Below are positions 1 through 7,193 of a DNA stretch of 11,611 bases, piece by piece (the first letter of the stretch is position 1; each line of letters begins with the position of its first letter). This stretch comes from Funneliformis mosseae (Eukaryota; Glomeromycota; Glomeromycetes; Glomerales; Glomeraceae): contig CAJVPP010003451.1 in NCBI GenBank assembly GCA_910592005.1, positions 1-11,611 of the forward strand. The letters are read 5' to 3'. The notes under the pieces were generated by a model, which did not search any database, was not told the DNA's origin, and worked only from the letters and a program-made list of their open reading frames with translations. The position numbers were made by a program, and so were the translations under genes.

Positions 1-155
1 AATCAGAATCAGAAGACAGTGATACTGAATCAGATCAAGAATCCAGCCCAATATCCAAGTCTCAGGCTTCTTCATCCTTGCCTAAAAATAAGGATTATAA
101 TCCATTCGAATCTCAAATTGCGAAAATTGATTCAATACTATCTGGCTCTGCCTGA
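1..155 (+). CDS. 3' end of an unidentified reading frame, acidic serine-rich C-terminus
   Basis: The frame with codons starting at base 3 is open from the left edge to a TGA at 153-155, giving about 50 residues. It begins with a Ser/Glu/Asp-rich run (SESEDSDTESDQESS), passes through a Ser/Lys-rich linker, and ends in a more ordinary segment, NPFESQIAKIDSILSGSA, then stop. Such a run of acidic and serine codons is unlikely in non-coding DNA, and the base composition is richer in G+C than the DNA after position 900. I do not recognise the family; a transposon protein or a host protein are both possible. The overlapping frame from base 19 lacks this biased composition and is probably a shadow. 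There is no stop inside the visible part, so this may be the least decayed coding piece in the window. Confidence 0.45.
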   Translation, partial: SESEDSDTESDQESSPISKSQASSSLPKNKDYNPFESQIAKIDSILSGSA

Positions 156-819
156 AAGACAGTCTCATCTTCAGAAATTAGGTCACAGCACAGCACAAGC
201 CAGATCAGGCCTACATGAAATGAAGCTTATATGATACGCAGATTCACTGGTAATATAATAAGCCTTCGCTTGCATGCAAACTCTTTTTTTTGCGCAAAGT
301 AGGTTCACCCAAGCCAGCACTAAAGACTCAGCACCCAAAGACTTTGGAAGGCTTTCTCGCATAAAGGATACCTCCAAGATATAATTCCTAATGATCCACA
401 CTCGCCTCAATCAAACCCTCAAAATAAAGCCCACAGGCGTAATCAAACCCAAGAACACCAATTAACGATCTTACAATAGAAATACTCAATGAGAAAAAGG
501 CGTATACAACAAAAAACATATAGCAGAAAGAAAGCCCAGAACTGTATGAAAGCCTCAAACAATAAATAAGAAATCTACATTCATAACAAGAAAGAAAAGC
601 CGGCAAGTATATCAAAGAAACCATAAAGCAATAATAAAACCAAAACGGCACACAAACCCAAAATAAGTAATAAACACAACATAGCAAAATAACCACAAAA
701 AGATCACAGAGCAACGAAAATTAGCAGATATCTAGAAGGCAATAAAAATAGGATAGAGCAATAAAAACAAATACAACCCTACTTAATAACTAAATAGCCA
801 CAGAACAATAAAAACTAAT

Positions 820-882
820 AAGTAGATCACCTTATCACCTAAGTAGATCATATTATAACGTAAGTAGATCACAGTCTTATAA
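820..882. repeat. Three tandem 21-bp units beginning AAGTAGATCA
   Basis: AAGTAGATCA starts at 820, 841 and 862, a spacing of exactly 21 bp. The first 10 bp of each unit are identical; the remaining 11 bp vary and share a TTAT core in each copy. The third unit runs straight into a palindrome. Fixed spacing with a conserved head and a variable tail suggests either a degraded minisatellite or repeated protein-binding sites near the end of an element. Confidence 0.8.
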
Positions 883-896
883 GACTGTGACCTACT
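863..896. repeat. 34-nt near-perfect palindrome (17-bp arms, no loop)
   Basis: The arms 863-879 and 880-896 are reverse complements except for one A/C mismatch (868 against 891). The centre is CAGTCTTATAAGACTG. The left arm contains the head of the third 21-bp repeat, so the same AGTAGATCA motif appears inverted, with one transition, as GACCTACT. It would form a strong hairpin or cruciform, and it sits where the composition changes to very AT-rich. A transposon terminus or a transcript 3'-end structure are both possible. Confidence 0.85.
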
Positions 897-936
897 GTTT
901 TGTATAATCAAATATATATTAATTTATTAATAATAT

Positions 937-1339
937 TTAAAAAAAAATCTTTAATTTAATAAATAGTCTTTACAAGAAATAAGATACATTAAAAATTGAT
1001 AGCAATTATTATTTTCTACAAGTTGATTTTGAATAAAGTTAAAACATTTTCAAAGTTACTTTAGGATTTCTAAATTGATATTTCCTTTTTGATAAATTAA
1101 CTAAAAGTTATCATTAAATTTTTTATAATTCTTTTAAAGTTTTTGATTCTTATTCTTTTTCTAAAGCAAATCTTTCCCAATGTTTATATTCAAGAAAAAA
1201 TTTAACCATTTGATTCAAGAAAGTTAATAATTGATTTTTAAAGTTAAAATTTTTGTTTGAAGATTTTTTTAGATCTGAATTTCTTTATAAACTTTTAACA
1301 AGAATTTTTAGTTTAATAAAAAAAGATAAAGTATTACCG
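937..1339 (-). pseudogene. Decayed coding fragment, downstream part of a split gene
   Basis: On the minus strand a single frame runs from the edge of the transposon at about 1339 down to a TAA at 937-939. It reads like protein: YGNTLSFFIKLKILVKSL, then NFKNQLLTFLNQMVKFF, then EYKHWERFALEKE. Further on come LVNLSKRKYQFRNPKVTLK and a Leu-rich end. It is broken by about eight stops, most of which could be former Gln codons, as in MF-stop-LYS, RK-stop-stop-LLS and FL-stop-RLF. I do not recognise the family. The frame continues on the far side of the transposon at 3385-3480, so that element appears to have landed in this sequence. Confidence 0.5.
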
Positions 1340-1345
1340 TAAATG

Positions 1346-1358
1346 GTTGACTAAAGTA
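1346..1358 (+). repeat. Left terminal inverted repeat of transposon copy 1
   Basis: GTTGACTAAAGTA is the perfect reverse complement of 3367-3379. Beyond these 13 bp the two ends diverge: the right end continues into a C-run on the complementary strand, the left into TTTGAG, partly in the C-to-T direction. Confidence 0.8.
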
Positions 1359-1390
1359 TTTGAGTATTTTATCAATTCGTAAAGTTAAAA

Positions 1391-1420
1391 GAGTACTATA
1401 CTATAAGGAATACTTTAGTC
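1391..1420 (+). repeat. Extra direct copy of the transposon right end, inside the left end
   Basis: These 30 bp match 3347-3376 in direct orientation at 25 of 30 positions, and all five differences are transitions. The last 12 bp (1409-1420) are also the perfect reverse complement of 1349-1360. Positions 1346-1420 therefore look like a miniature element with both ends, or a rearranged left terminus. Confidence 0.65.
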
Positions 1421-1754
1421 TAAAGAAAAGATACTATGCTATACCATATAAGGTTTACTATTTGAAATTAAATTAACTAATAAGAAGTTTAAATATTTGC
1501 ATGCATATAGCATAACTTAGTTTTTTAAAAAATTTTTTTAAACAAAAATTTTCTTTTTTAAATAAAATTTTATTTTTTTTTAAACAAAAGTTTTTTTTCA
1601 AATGTAATTTAAGAATTTACAATTTTATTATTTATTGCCAATTATTTTATAATCAAAATAATATATTATAAAGTGTATTTTAAAACCTTTTTTTTTCATT
1701 TTATGTTTTAACTTTTATTTTATTTTATCTTTCCCTTTTTATTTTTTTTTTGAT

Positions 1755-3160
1755 ATGGTTGTTTACTGAAATAAACCTGCTAATAAAAGAACAAGAGTAA
1801 TAATAAAATAAAGAAGATAATGATGTGCTAGAGAAAAGTTACTTATAATAAAACATGTAAAACAATGTAAATGTAAGCGTTTAACTGTAAAATGATTTCA
1901 AATAAAATCAAAACAAGTTTAAGACTGAATAAATTAAAAACTAAACTTGAAAATACAGTACTATATATCCAAAAATTATATAAAGGCAAAAGTTCAGCTT
2001 TTTCAGAACTTGAAAAAGAGCTTTCTTTATGTGTAATTAATCTACATAAAGCTGTAAAAACTATTATGCAAAATATTAGTAGTTAGAAAAGCAAAATTAT
2101 TTGCTAATAAAAAAAAATGGATAAATCTTTATGCAAATATTAAAGAATTTAAATTTTCAGAAGCATGGTTAGAGAAATTTATGAAAAGATACAATTTTGC
2201 TACAAAATGAAGAATTCATATTACTTAACAATTTCCTGAAAATCTTTTAGAAAAGTAGCAAAACTTTTAGCTTTTATTTTATATAGCGTATTCAATATGA
2301 CTATTTATTAGAATATATTAGTAATATGGATGAAACTCCTGTTACATTTGATTTACTTTATTCAACTACTTTAGATTATCATAGTACTTCAACTATTAAT
2401 ATACAAACAACAGGTCATGAAAAGTTAAACTTCATAGTTATTTTAAGATATATAATTGATAATACAAAATTACTAGCAGTTTGTATTTTCAAACTTAAAA
2501 ATATTCCAAGAGAATCATTTCCTGAAAGAATTTTTATTCATATAAATGATAAAAGATAGTGTAATGAACAAGAAATGCTCTAGTAGATTGAGAATGTATA
2601 GACTTGAAGAAATTTATTAAATAATCTAAGATCTTTACTAGTTTTAGATTTTTTTCGAAAACATCTTGTGGATTCAGTAAAAAATAGATTTAATGAAAAA
2701 CAAACAAATATTGCAGTTATTCCTGATAGGCTTACAAGTAAATTACAACATTAGATGTAGTAATTAACAAAAGTTTTAAAGTAAATTTATGTCAATATTA
2801 TAATAATTAGATAAGTTCTGAAGTTCATAAATTAACACCTTCTAGAAGAATCAAAAAACTTTTATATGCTAATGTTGCTAGTTAAGTAAAAAGATCATAG
2901 GTTGATATTGATATTAATTTAATTCAAAAATCATTTAAATGTTGTAGTATTTCTATTGCTAGAAATAATAGTGAAGATGATTTAATATTTGATTATGATA
3001 GTTTACAAAAGAAAAAAAGTAAAAAAACTGAATTAATTTATATTGATAATGAAGAAAATCAAAGTAATAATAAAAAAGAAGATAGTTATGGTAATGATAC
3101 AAATGATATAAATGAATATAAAATCAAGAAATAGATTATGATAATGAATATAATTTATAG
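1755..3160 (+). pseudogene. Broken Tigger/pogo-type DDE transposase (copy 1)
   Basis: This is the remnant of a DNA-binding plus DDE_1 endonuclease transposase that would cut and paste the surrounding element. A start at ATG 1755 leads into a basic helix-turn-helix-like segment (KRTRV, then VKxFQIKSKQV near 1900). A CENP-B-like region follows (YIQKLYKGKSSAFSELEKEL; KFSEAWLEKFMKRYNF). The catalytic domain starts at MDETPVTFD (2326), continues with TTGHEKLNF and has the second Asp in LLVLDFF (2647-2649). The third Asp is in the LQxLDV block (2754-2756), and the C-terminus is acidic. All three Asp codons survive. The frame shifts at least four times (for example near 1930, 2080, 2320 and 2749) and carries many stops. 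In the segment 2557-2607, TAG codons replace the Trp of the family pattern W..WW.ENVW. TAG or TAA also stand at Trp positions at 2808, 2883 and 2898. It cannot make an active enzyme. The family call rests on motif order and recall. Confidence 0.8.
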
Positions 3161-3252
3161 ATTAATTTGATATATTTTTTTTTTTGATTTTATAATAAAT
3201 TTTGATATTTTTATGATTTATATAAATACTACAGTATATAAAAAACAATCAG

Positions 3253-3277
3253 TGTATAATATTCTGGGTATTATACA
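3253..3277. repeat. Subterminal hairpin, 9-bp arms, loop TTCTGGG
   Basis: TGTATAATA (3253-3261) and TATTATACA (3269-3277) are perfect reverse complements around a 7-nt loop. The motif ATAATATTCTGGGT here returns as ATAATATCTGGGT at 3311-3323, so it may be a repeated subterminal site for transposase binding. Confidence 0.6.
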
Positions 3278-3315
3278 AATTTTCACAATTTTTTTTTAAA
3301 GTTATTATATATAAT

Positions 3316-3337
3316 ATCTGGGTCTTTTAGACCAGAT
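3316..3337. repeat. Subterminal hairpin at the right end of copy 1
   Basis: ATCTGGGTCT (3316-3325) pairs with AGACCAGAT (3329-3337) across a short T loop, with one bulged base. It lies about 30 bp inside the right terminal repeat and shares the CTGGGT motif with the hairpin at 3253-3277. Confidence 0.6.
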
Positions 3338-3366
3338 TTATAGAAAGGGTATTATACTATAGGGGG

Positions 3367-3379
3367 TACTTTAGTCAAC
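3367..3379 (-). repeat. Right terminal inverted repeat of transposon copy 1
   Basis: TACTTTAGTCAAC is the perfect reverse complement of 1346-1358, preceded by a G-run and followed three bases later by the flanking TA. Confidence 0.8.
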
Positions 3380-3384
3380 TGTTA

Positions 3385-3480
3385 TTGCTATAATTAACTA
3401 AATAAAGTTAAATAAATTATCACACTTCATTAAGAATCAGTATAGGTTATATATATTCAAAAGCTTATGACAAGCTAGTA
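3385..3480 (-). pseudogene. Middle piece of the split coding remnant, between two transposons
   Basis: This 96-bp island lies between the right TA of copy 1 and the left TA of copy 2. On the minus strand one frame reads ILACHKLLNIYNLY, then TGA (3437-3439), then FLMKCDNLFNFI. A second frame reads SVIIYLTLF and continues across the removed copy 1 into the fragment at 937-1339. Read across the removed copy 2, the first frame joins the open frame at 5755-5855. A frameshift inside this island would be needed to link the two. The function is unknown. Confidence 0.45.
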
Positions 3481-3482
3481 TA

Positions 3483-3504
3483 CAATCAAAACTTAATATA
3501 ACGA
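3483..3504 (+). repeat. Left terminal inverted repeat of transposon copy 2
   Basis: It begins CAATCAAAACTT and ends ATATAACGA. It matches the reverse complement of 5731-5752 at 17 of 22 bases, and all five differences are C/T or A/G. It is preceded by TA at 3481-3482. Confidence 0.8.
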
Positions 3505-4295
3505 ACCCTCTGTTCAGATGATTTTGCATCATTATATCAAGTATTCAGTAAGATAAATATTCTTATTATGCTGAACTTATTATGTAAAATTTTTATAATT
3601 TGGTTTATCAATTTTTTTTGCAATATATGTTTTATTTATTAACAGAAAATATACTATTATGCATTATATTATGTTTTTGATAAAATCCTATTCAAAAATT
3701 ACAAATTCATCTAAATTTAATTGAAGTGCAGATTCAGATTTAAATTTTAAGACTTTCTTCTAATTTCCTTTAAAATCTTTAATTCATCATTGGTAACCTC
3801 ATAATTTTTTGACGGAAAATTTTGAAAAGTAATTAAATTTTCAACATTATTTAATACATCACTTAAAGAAATATTAAAAACAAATTCATCTTCATTATCC
3901 TGTATTTCTTCTGTATTATGTCTTGATCACACAGTTTCAATAATTTCATCATCATCTAATAAAACCTCATCTTTACTTAATTTATCAGTATTAATATATT
4001 CCAATACAGTTAAAGTATCATTATATAGTAGCTTTTACATAGTATCATTTAAATCATTTTCAACATTACTCCTATCAAAATTAAGCTTCACATTCATATC
4101 TAACCCATTATCTGATGGAATAATACCAGTCTTTAACCAGCAATTTTTAATTGTGATAGGATTAACCTGATTTCATACTTTAACAATAAATTCAATAATA
4201 TTACAAATATTAATAGGAATAATAGACATATTTAATTCTTGTGAAATATCATACTCTTTAACTCTATTTTCTACCAATAATTTTCTATATCTGGC

Positions 4296-4365
4296 CTTAA
4301 TTTAATAAAAAAAAATTAATAAAAATACTAAAATATAATTTTAAATATAAATTTATTATACTTAC
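4296..4365 (-). other. Spliceosomal intron 2 of the copy 2 transposase (70 bp)
   Basis: On the minus strand it starts GTAAGTATAAT after INSFK and ends TTAAATTAAG before GCCAGATATAG. Removing it joins SFK to ARYRKLLVEN in phase 0, the sequence expected after the third catalytic Asp. The donor GTAAGT is a consensus site. The intron is almost entirely A and T. Confidence 0.75.
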
Positions 4366-4796
4366 TTTAAAAGAATTAATGATTCCTTGATCTAAAAGTT
4401 ATAAATATAGAGTTATATTAGGTAGTAAATAATAAATCTCAATATTACTGAAAGAAAGTAATTTATCTTATTTATCATGTGTTAGTGCATTATCAACTAA
4501 CAATAAAATTTTTTTATAGCACATACACATTAATTCATTTAATTTCTTTAGATAATCAAGCCAAATTGATTGTTGCATCTATGCAGTTTTGTTTCAATAA
4601 TATTAAACAAAATCTTCAATAACTATACTACGCAATGGGCAAGGGTTTTTGTATTTATGAATAAATAATAGTTTAAGCTTATCTTTACCTATAGCATTAC
4701 ATATCAATAAAATAGTTACTCTATTTTTGAATTTTTTAGTTCCAGTTACAGGTCCTTGTGCAAGAGTTTTTGATGGTTCTAATTGCCAAAATAATG

Positions 4797-4872
4797 CTAA
4801 AAAAAATAAATAATAAATAAATCAAAACATTTAAAAATCAAGTAATAATATTGTATATTTAATTGAAAATAC
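4797..4872 (-). other. Spliceosomal intron 1 of the copy 2 transposase (76 bp)
   Basis: On the minus strand it starts GTATTTTCAATT after the CNE block and ends in a T-run followed by AG. Splicing joins a G to CA, giving Ala, and yields CNEIALFWQLEP, which fits the family pattern around the first catalytic Asp (CDET-x-LFW). The intron itself has stops in the reading frame, so it is not simply coding. Confidence 0.7.
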
Positions 4873-5730
4873 CTATCTCATTACAATTATAAATGTCTTC
4901 CAATGCATATTCAGATAATTTTTCACCAATTTTTTTATCTATATTCATCAATTTCTTCTAATGAAGGTCCACTGGTAGCTTCACCTGATTTAATGTATAA
5001 ATAGATATTATTTCTTTTTTTAAAATTTGTTAGCCAACCTGCAGAAGCAGTAAATCCAGTAATATCAAATTTAACTACAAACTGCTTAGCTTTATTTTAT
5101 ATGACATTACCCTTTATATTTAATTTGCAGCTAAAAATTGAGATATCTAAATTTCAATAGTATCATCTATTTCTTTATACTTGGGTTACCTTAATCTTTT
5201 CCTTTCTAATTCTAAGCTAGAAGCAGATAAATATTCAGATTTCCTTTTTAAAATATTACTAACTATATTATGTTTTACATTATAATAAGCAACAAGTTCA
5301 ATATTTGAAGTATTCAGATTATCAATTTTCTTTTGACAAAATTCTTGCTTTTGAGATACAGATAGGGTAACACGCTTATTTTTATTATTTATAGATATAC
5401 TAATAATATAAAAGAGTTATTGAAGGGGATGAGTTATCAATAAAAAATATATTTTATAGTTAATATTTGTTATTTTGCTATATTTGGTGAAGATCAATAA
5501 AAATCGCATATAGAATAAAAAAAAATTCTTTATAATGATGATCAATATATTAAAAAAAAATCAGTATCAGCTTATCACGAATAAATACATATAGCTGGTT
5601 TATGATCTGACATCAGTATATGTAATATTGTGAAATTTATATGAAAATTAGTATATAGTAATAAGATAATTATATATGATTTTGGTTTGATAAAAAAGAT
5701 CAGTATGAGCCAAAATCAGTTTATCCCAAA

Positions 5731-5752
5731 TCGTTATATCGAGTTCTGACTA
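5731..5752 (-). repeat. Right terminal inverted repeat of transposon copy 2
   Basis: TCGTTATATCGAGTTCTGAC followed by TA pairs with 3483-3504 at 17 of 22 bases. A second TA follows at 5753-5754. This end keeps more C and G than the left end, so it looks the less decayed of the two. Confidence 0.8.
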
Positions 5753-5754
5753 TA

Positions 5755-5855
5755 TATTTTATATAATCAAAACTTCTAGACCAAACTATTTTTAAATCTA
5801 CCTGTCTTATCTTAAAAAACTTTTTCACTTCTAAAACGTCTATACTAAGCAGAAC
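5755..5855 (-). pseudogene. Upstream piece of the split coding remnant
   Basis: The minus strand is open from about 5855 to the transposon edge and reads LSIDVLEVKKFFKIRQV, then KIVWSRSFDYIK. After virtual removal of copy 2 the frame continues into 3480-3440 as YILACHKLLNIYNLY, about 49 codons in all without a stop. In such AT-rich DNA a stop is expected about every ten codons, so this is suggestive but not proof. The family is not recognised. Confidence 0.4.
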
Positions 5856-6373
5856 TTAAGTATTGAGAGAAAAGAGATTTTTTTTTATTTATACAAGTAT
5901 TTTGAAAATATTATGTTTAAAAATTTACAATAATTTACTTATGAGATGAAAATTTTTATAAGATATTTATAGATGAAAGATGCATATAAAATTTTTTTCA
6001 AGATTGTAAGAATTTTTCTCTTGTAGAAAATAAACAATCTATTATTAATTCAAAATTGTTATTAATTATTATATAATATTTTAAGAATATAAACTTATTT
6101 TATTAATGATCACATAATATTTGCATACTATTTCTTTGATCAATATTTCTTTATTTAGTACAAATTTTTGAAAATTTAATAAGCTGCATAATTTTAAAAG
6201 TTCATAAAATACATATAAAAGAATCAAGAAAGATAAAAATATTAGTTTTAAAAATTATTATATAGTTTGTGTATTAAGAAACAATTCAACAGCATAATCA
6301 ATTGATTAAAAAATAATTTTAAATTTGTATTTAGTAACTCTTTTATAATAAATTACTTAACTGTTAGATTTTA
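5856..6373. other. AT-rich stretch, no clear gene
   Basis: Long A and T runs dominate. A plus-strand frame at about 6120-6340 gives short protein-like pieces (KRIKKDKNISFKNYYIVCVL) between stops, but I recognise no family and would not call a gene here. Confidence 0.4.
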
Positions 6374-6559
6374 ATGAACTTATCTGATATAGAAAAAGAT
6401 TAGTATATTATAAATGAAGATCATTTTATAGAAGAATTTATAATTGAAAACTAATACAAATAACTTGAATATAAAAAAATTTATAAAAATATTTTTTATT
6501 TTATTTTATTTTTAGTTTATATACATTTTTTTATTTATTTTTTTATTTTGAAAAAAATT
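6374..6559 (+). pseudogene. Possible coding remnant, charged N-terminus
   Basis: From ATG 6374 the frame reads MNLSDIEKD, TAG, YIINEDHFIEEFIIEN, TAA, YK, TAA, LEYKKIYKNIF, and then passes into a purely hydrophobic low-complexity run typical of T-rich DNA. The acidic, protein-like segment with stops at possible Gln or Trp positions resembles the decay of neighbouring elements. The evidence is thin, and chance is a real alternative. Confidence 0.2.
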
Positions 6560-6734
6560 AGAAATTAAATTTTTGAATTTCTGTTAGAATAGAAATTTTA
6601 AGAAGAGAGTAATGTAAAAGGATTATTGTAATATAATTAATCTATATAATATATTATAAATAGTTACATAAGTGATATAGTTACCATAATCAACTTTATA
6701 GATATATTTAATTATGTAATGCAAAAAAATGCAG

Positions 6735-6835
6735 ATCAACATATCAAACATGTCAAACATATTTGACATATCAAATATGTTTGACATATCTAATATATAT
6801 AATATATTTGATATATCTGATATATTAGATATACT
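6735..6835. repeat. Palindrome cluster with a 17-bp perfect inverted repeat
   Basis: The arms 6750-6766 and 6771-6787 are perfect reverse complements around the loop CATA; the left arm reads ATGTCAAACATATTTGA. Directly after it, TATCTAATATAT (6787-6798) pairs perfectly with 6820-6831. The whole stretch is built from variants of CATATCAAA and TTTGATATG, and the second half looks like a more AT-rich (C-to-T) version of the first. Confidence 0.8.
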
Positions 6836-7103
6836 TACATATATAATATATTAAATTTATATTAAAAGTATATAAAGGGAACTAAATTCATAATAAGAAA
6901 GTAACTATCAATTACTAAATATAACTTAATTAGTTTACTTGTAAAATATACGTAATTTTTGATTAACTATATGATTTAATTTCTTTCTTTTCTTTTTTTT
7001 ATATTATTATTTTATCTTTTATTTCTTAATTTTATTAATAAATTATTTGATATAACTTGTAATTTTTATGTAAACCTTTGGGTAATATGATAAACATTAG
7101 AAT

Positions 7104-7193
7104 CTAACCAATTGAGATATAAATATGCTTTATAATATATAAAAGAACCTAATTAACTGAAATATGAATATACTTTACAATATACTAGAAAAT
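7104..7193 (-). repeat. Tandem 45-bp repeat resembling a tRNA D-arm (A box), minus strand
   Basis: Two adjacent 45-bp units (7104-7148 and 7149-7193) agree at 33 positions; 11 of the 12 differences are transitions. On the minus strand the units contain ATCTCAATTGGTTAG and ATTTCAGTTAATTAG, close to the tRNA D-arm/A-box pattern AGCTCAGTTGGTTAG. To the left of unit 1 the minus strand continues through a possible anticodon stem and CAAAGGT. I cannot fold a full cloverleaf, so a decayed tRNA or a tRNA-derived SINE is more likely than a working tRNA gene. Confidence 0.5.

Larger units (their letters stand above)
156..899. other. A-rich, T-poor non-coding stretch after the left reading frame
   Basis: No convincing gene is seen. 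The plus strand is strongly A-rich and T-poor from about 400 to 820, and visibly richer in G+C than everything to its right. A minus-strand open frame at 388-714 would encode an almost wholly hydrophobic Cys/Phe/Tyr/Leu-rich protein, which is what the complement of an A-rich strand gives, so I do not call it a gene. The stretch lies directly downstream of a stop codon and ends in short direct repeats and a hairpin at 820-896, so a 3' untranslated region or the tail of a mobile element fits best. That role is inferred. Confidence 0.4.
1342..3382 (+). mobile_element. Tigger/pogo-like DNA transposon, copy 1 (decayed)
   Basis: The element is bounded by an inverted 13-bp sequence GTTGACTAAAGTA (1346-1358) and its complement (3367-3379). 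A TA dinucleotide lies just outside each end (1340-1341 and 3383-3384), as expected for the Tc1/mariner-pogo superfamily. It is about 2.04 kb and contains one transposase remnant on the plus strand (about 1755-3160). The flanks inside the ends are non-coding: 1421-1754 is T-rich with long T and A runs, and 3161-3366 carries small hairpins. The left end is unusual because it also holds a direct copy of the right end at 1391-1420. The exact terminal bases are uncertain; the outermost few bases match poorly. Confidence 0.75.
3688..5445 (-). pseudogene. Broken Tigger/CENP-B-like DDE transposase with two introns (copy 2)
   Basis: On the minus strand the N-terminus KRVTLSVSQKQEFC, followed by VAYYNVKHNIVSNILKRKSEY, is a CENP-B/psq-type helix-turn-helix. 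A second DNA-binding part ends in FTASAGWLTNFKKRNN. The DDE domain follows: IYNCNE, intron, ALFWQLEPSKTLAQGPVTG, SIWLDYLKKLN, ILLLVDNALTH, LLDQGIINSFK, intron, ARYRKLLVENRVKEYDI. It ends SALQLNLDEFVIFE before the TAG at 3688-3690. The first catalytic Asp appears as Asn (AAT, 4880-4882); the second (4492-4494) and third (4390-4392) are kept. Stops sit at family Trp or Gln positions, for example TAA 5186-5188, TAG 5147-5149, TAA 4603-4605, TGA 4594-4596 and TAG 4579-4581. Small indels break the frame near 5120, 4950 and 3750. No start codon is clear; an ATG may have been lost near 5440. The enzyme is inactive. Confidence 0.8.
3483..5752 (-). mobile_element. Tigger-like DNA transposon, copy 2 (decayed, minus strand)
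   Basis: The element is about 2.27 kb, with 22-bp terminal inverted repeats (3483-3504 and 5731-5752) and TA on both sides (3481-3482 and 5753-5754). The repeats differ at five positions, all transitions, and the likely ancestral terminus starts CAG, as is common in this superfamily. It carries an intron-containing transposase remnant on the minus strand (3688 to about 5445). The non-coding ends at 3505-3687 and 5446-5730 show only AT-rich DNA with a few partial inverted similarities. Its terminal repeats and protein differ clearly from those of copy 1, so it is a separate family. Confidence 0.8.

Noticed and set aside
19..234. Plus-strand 71-codon open frame
   Set aside because: It overlaps the acidic/serine-rich frame in another phase; the latter has the stronger protein-like composition.
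183..410. Minus-strand 75-codon open frame
   Set aside because: It overlaps the left reading frame's downstream region, shows no recognisable motif and crosses mixed composition.
388..714. Minus-strand 108-codon open frame, highly hydrophobic
   Set aside because: It is the complement of an A-rich, T-poor strand; the Phe/Tyr/Cys/Leu-rich content is a composition effect and no domain or signal is seen.
820..896. CRISPR-like array or Helitron 3' end
   Set aside because: Three units of 21 bp with 10-bp conserved heads do not fit repeat-spacer sizes, and no CTRR end follows the hairpin within the usual distance.
7040..7148. Functional tRNA gene on the minus strand
   Set aside because: A D-arm-like match and a possible anticodon stem are present, but acceptor and T arms do not pair convincingly.
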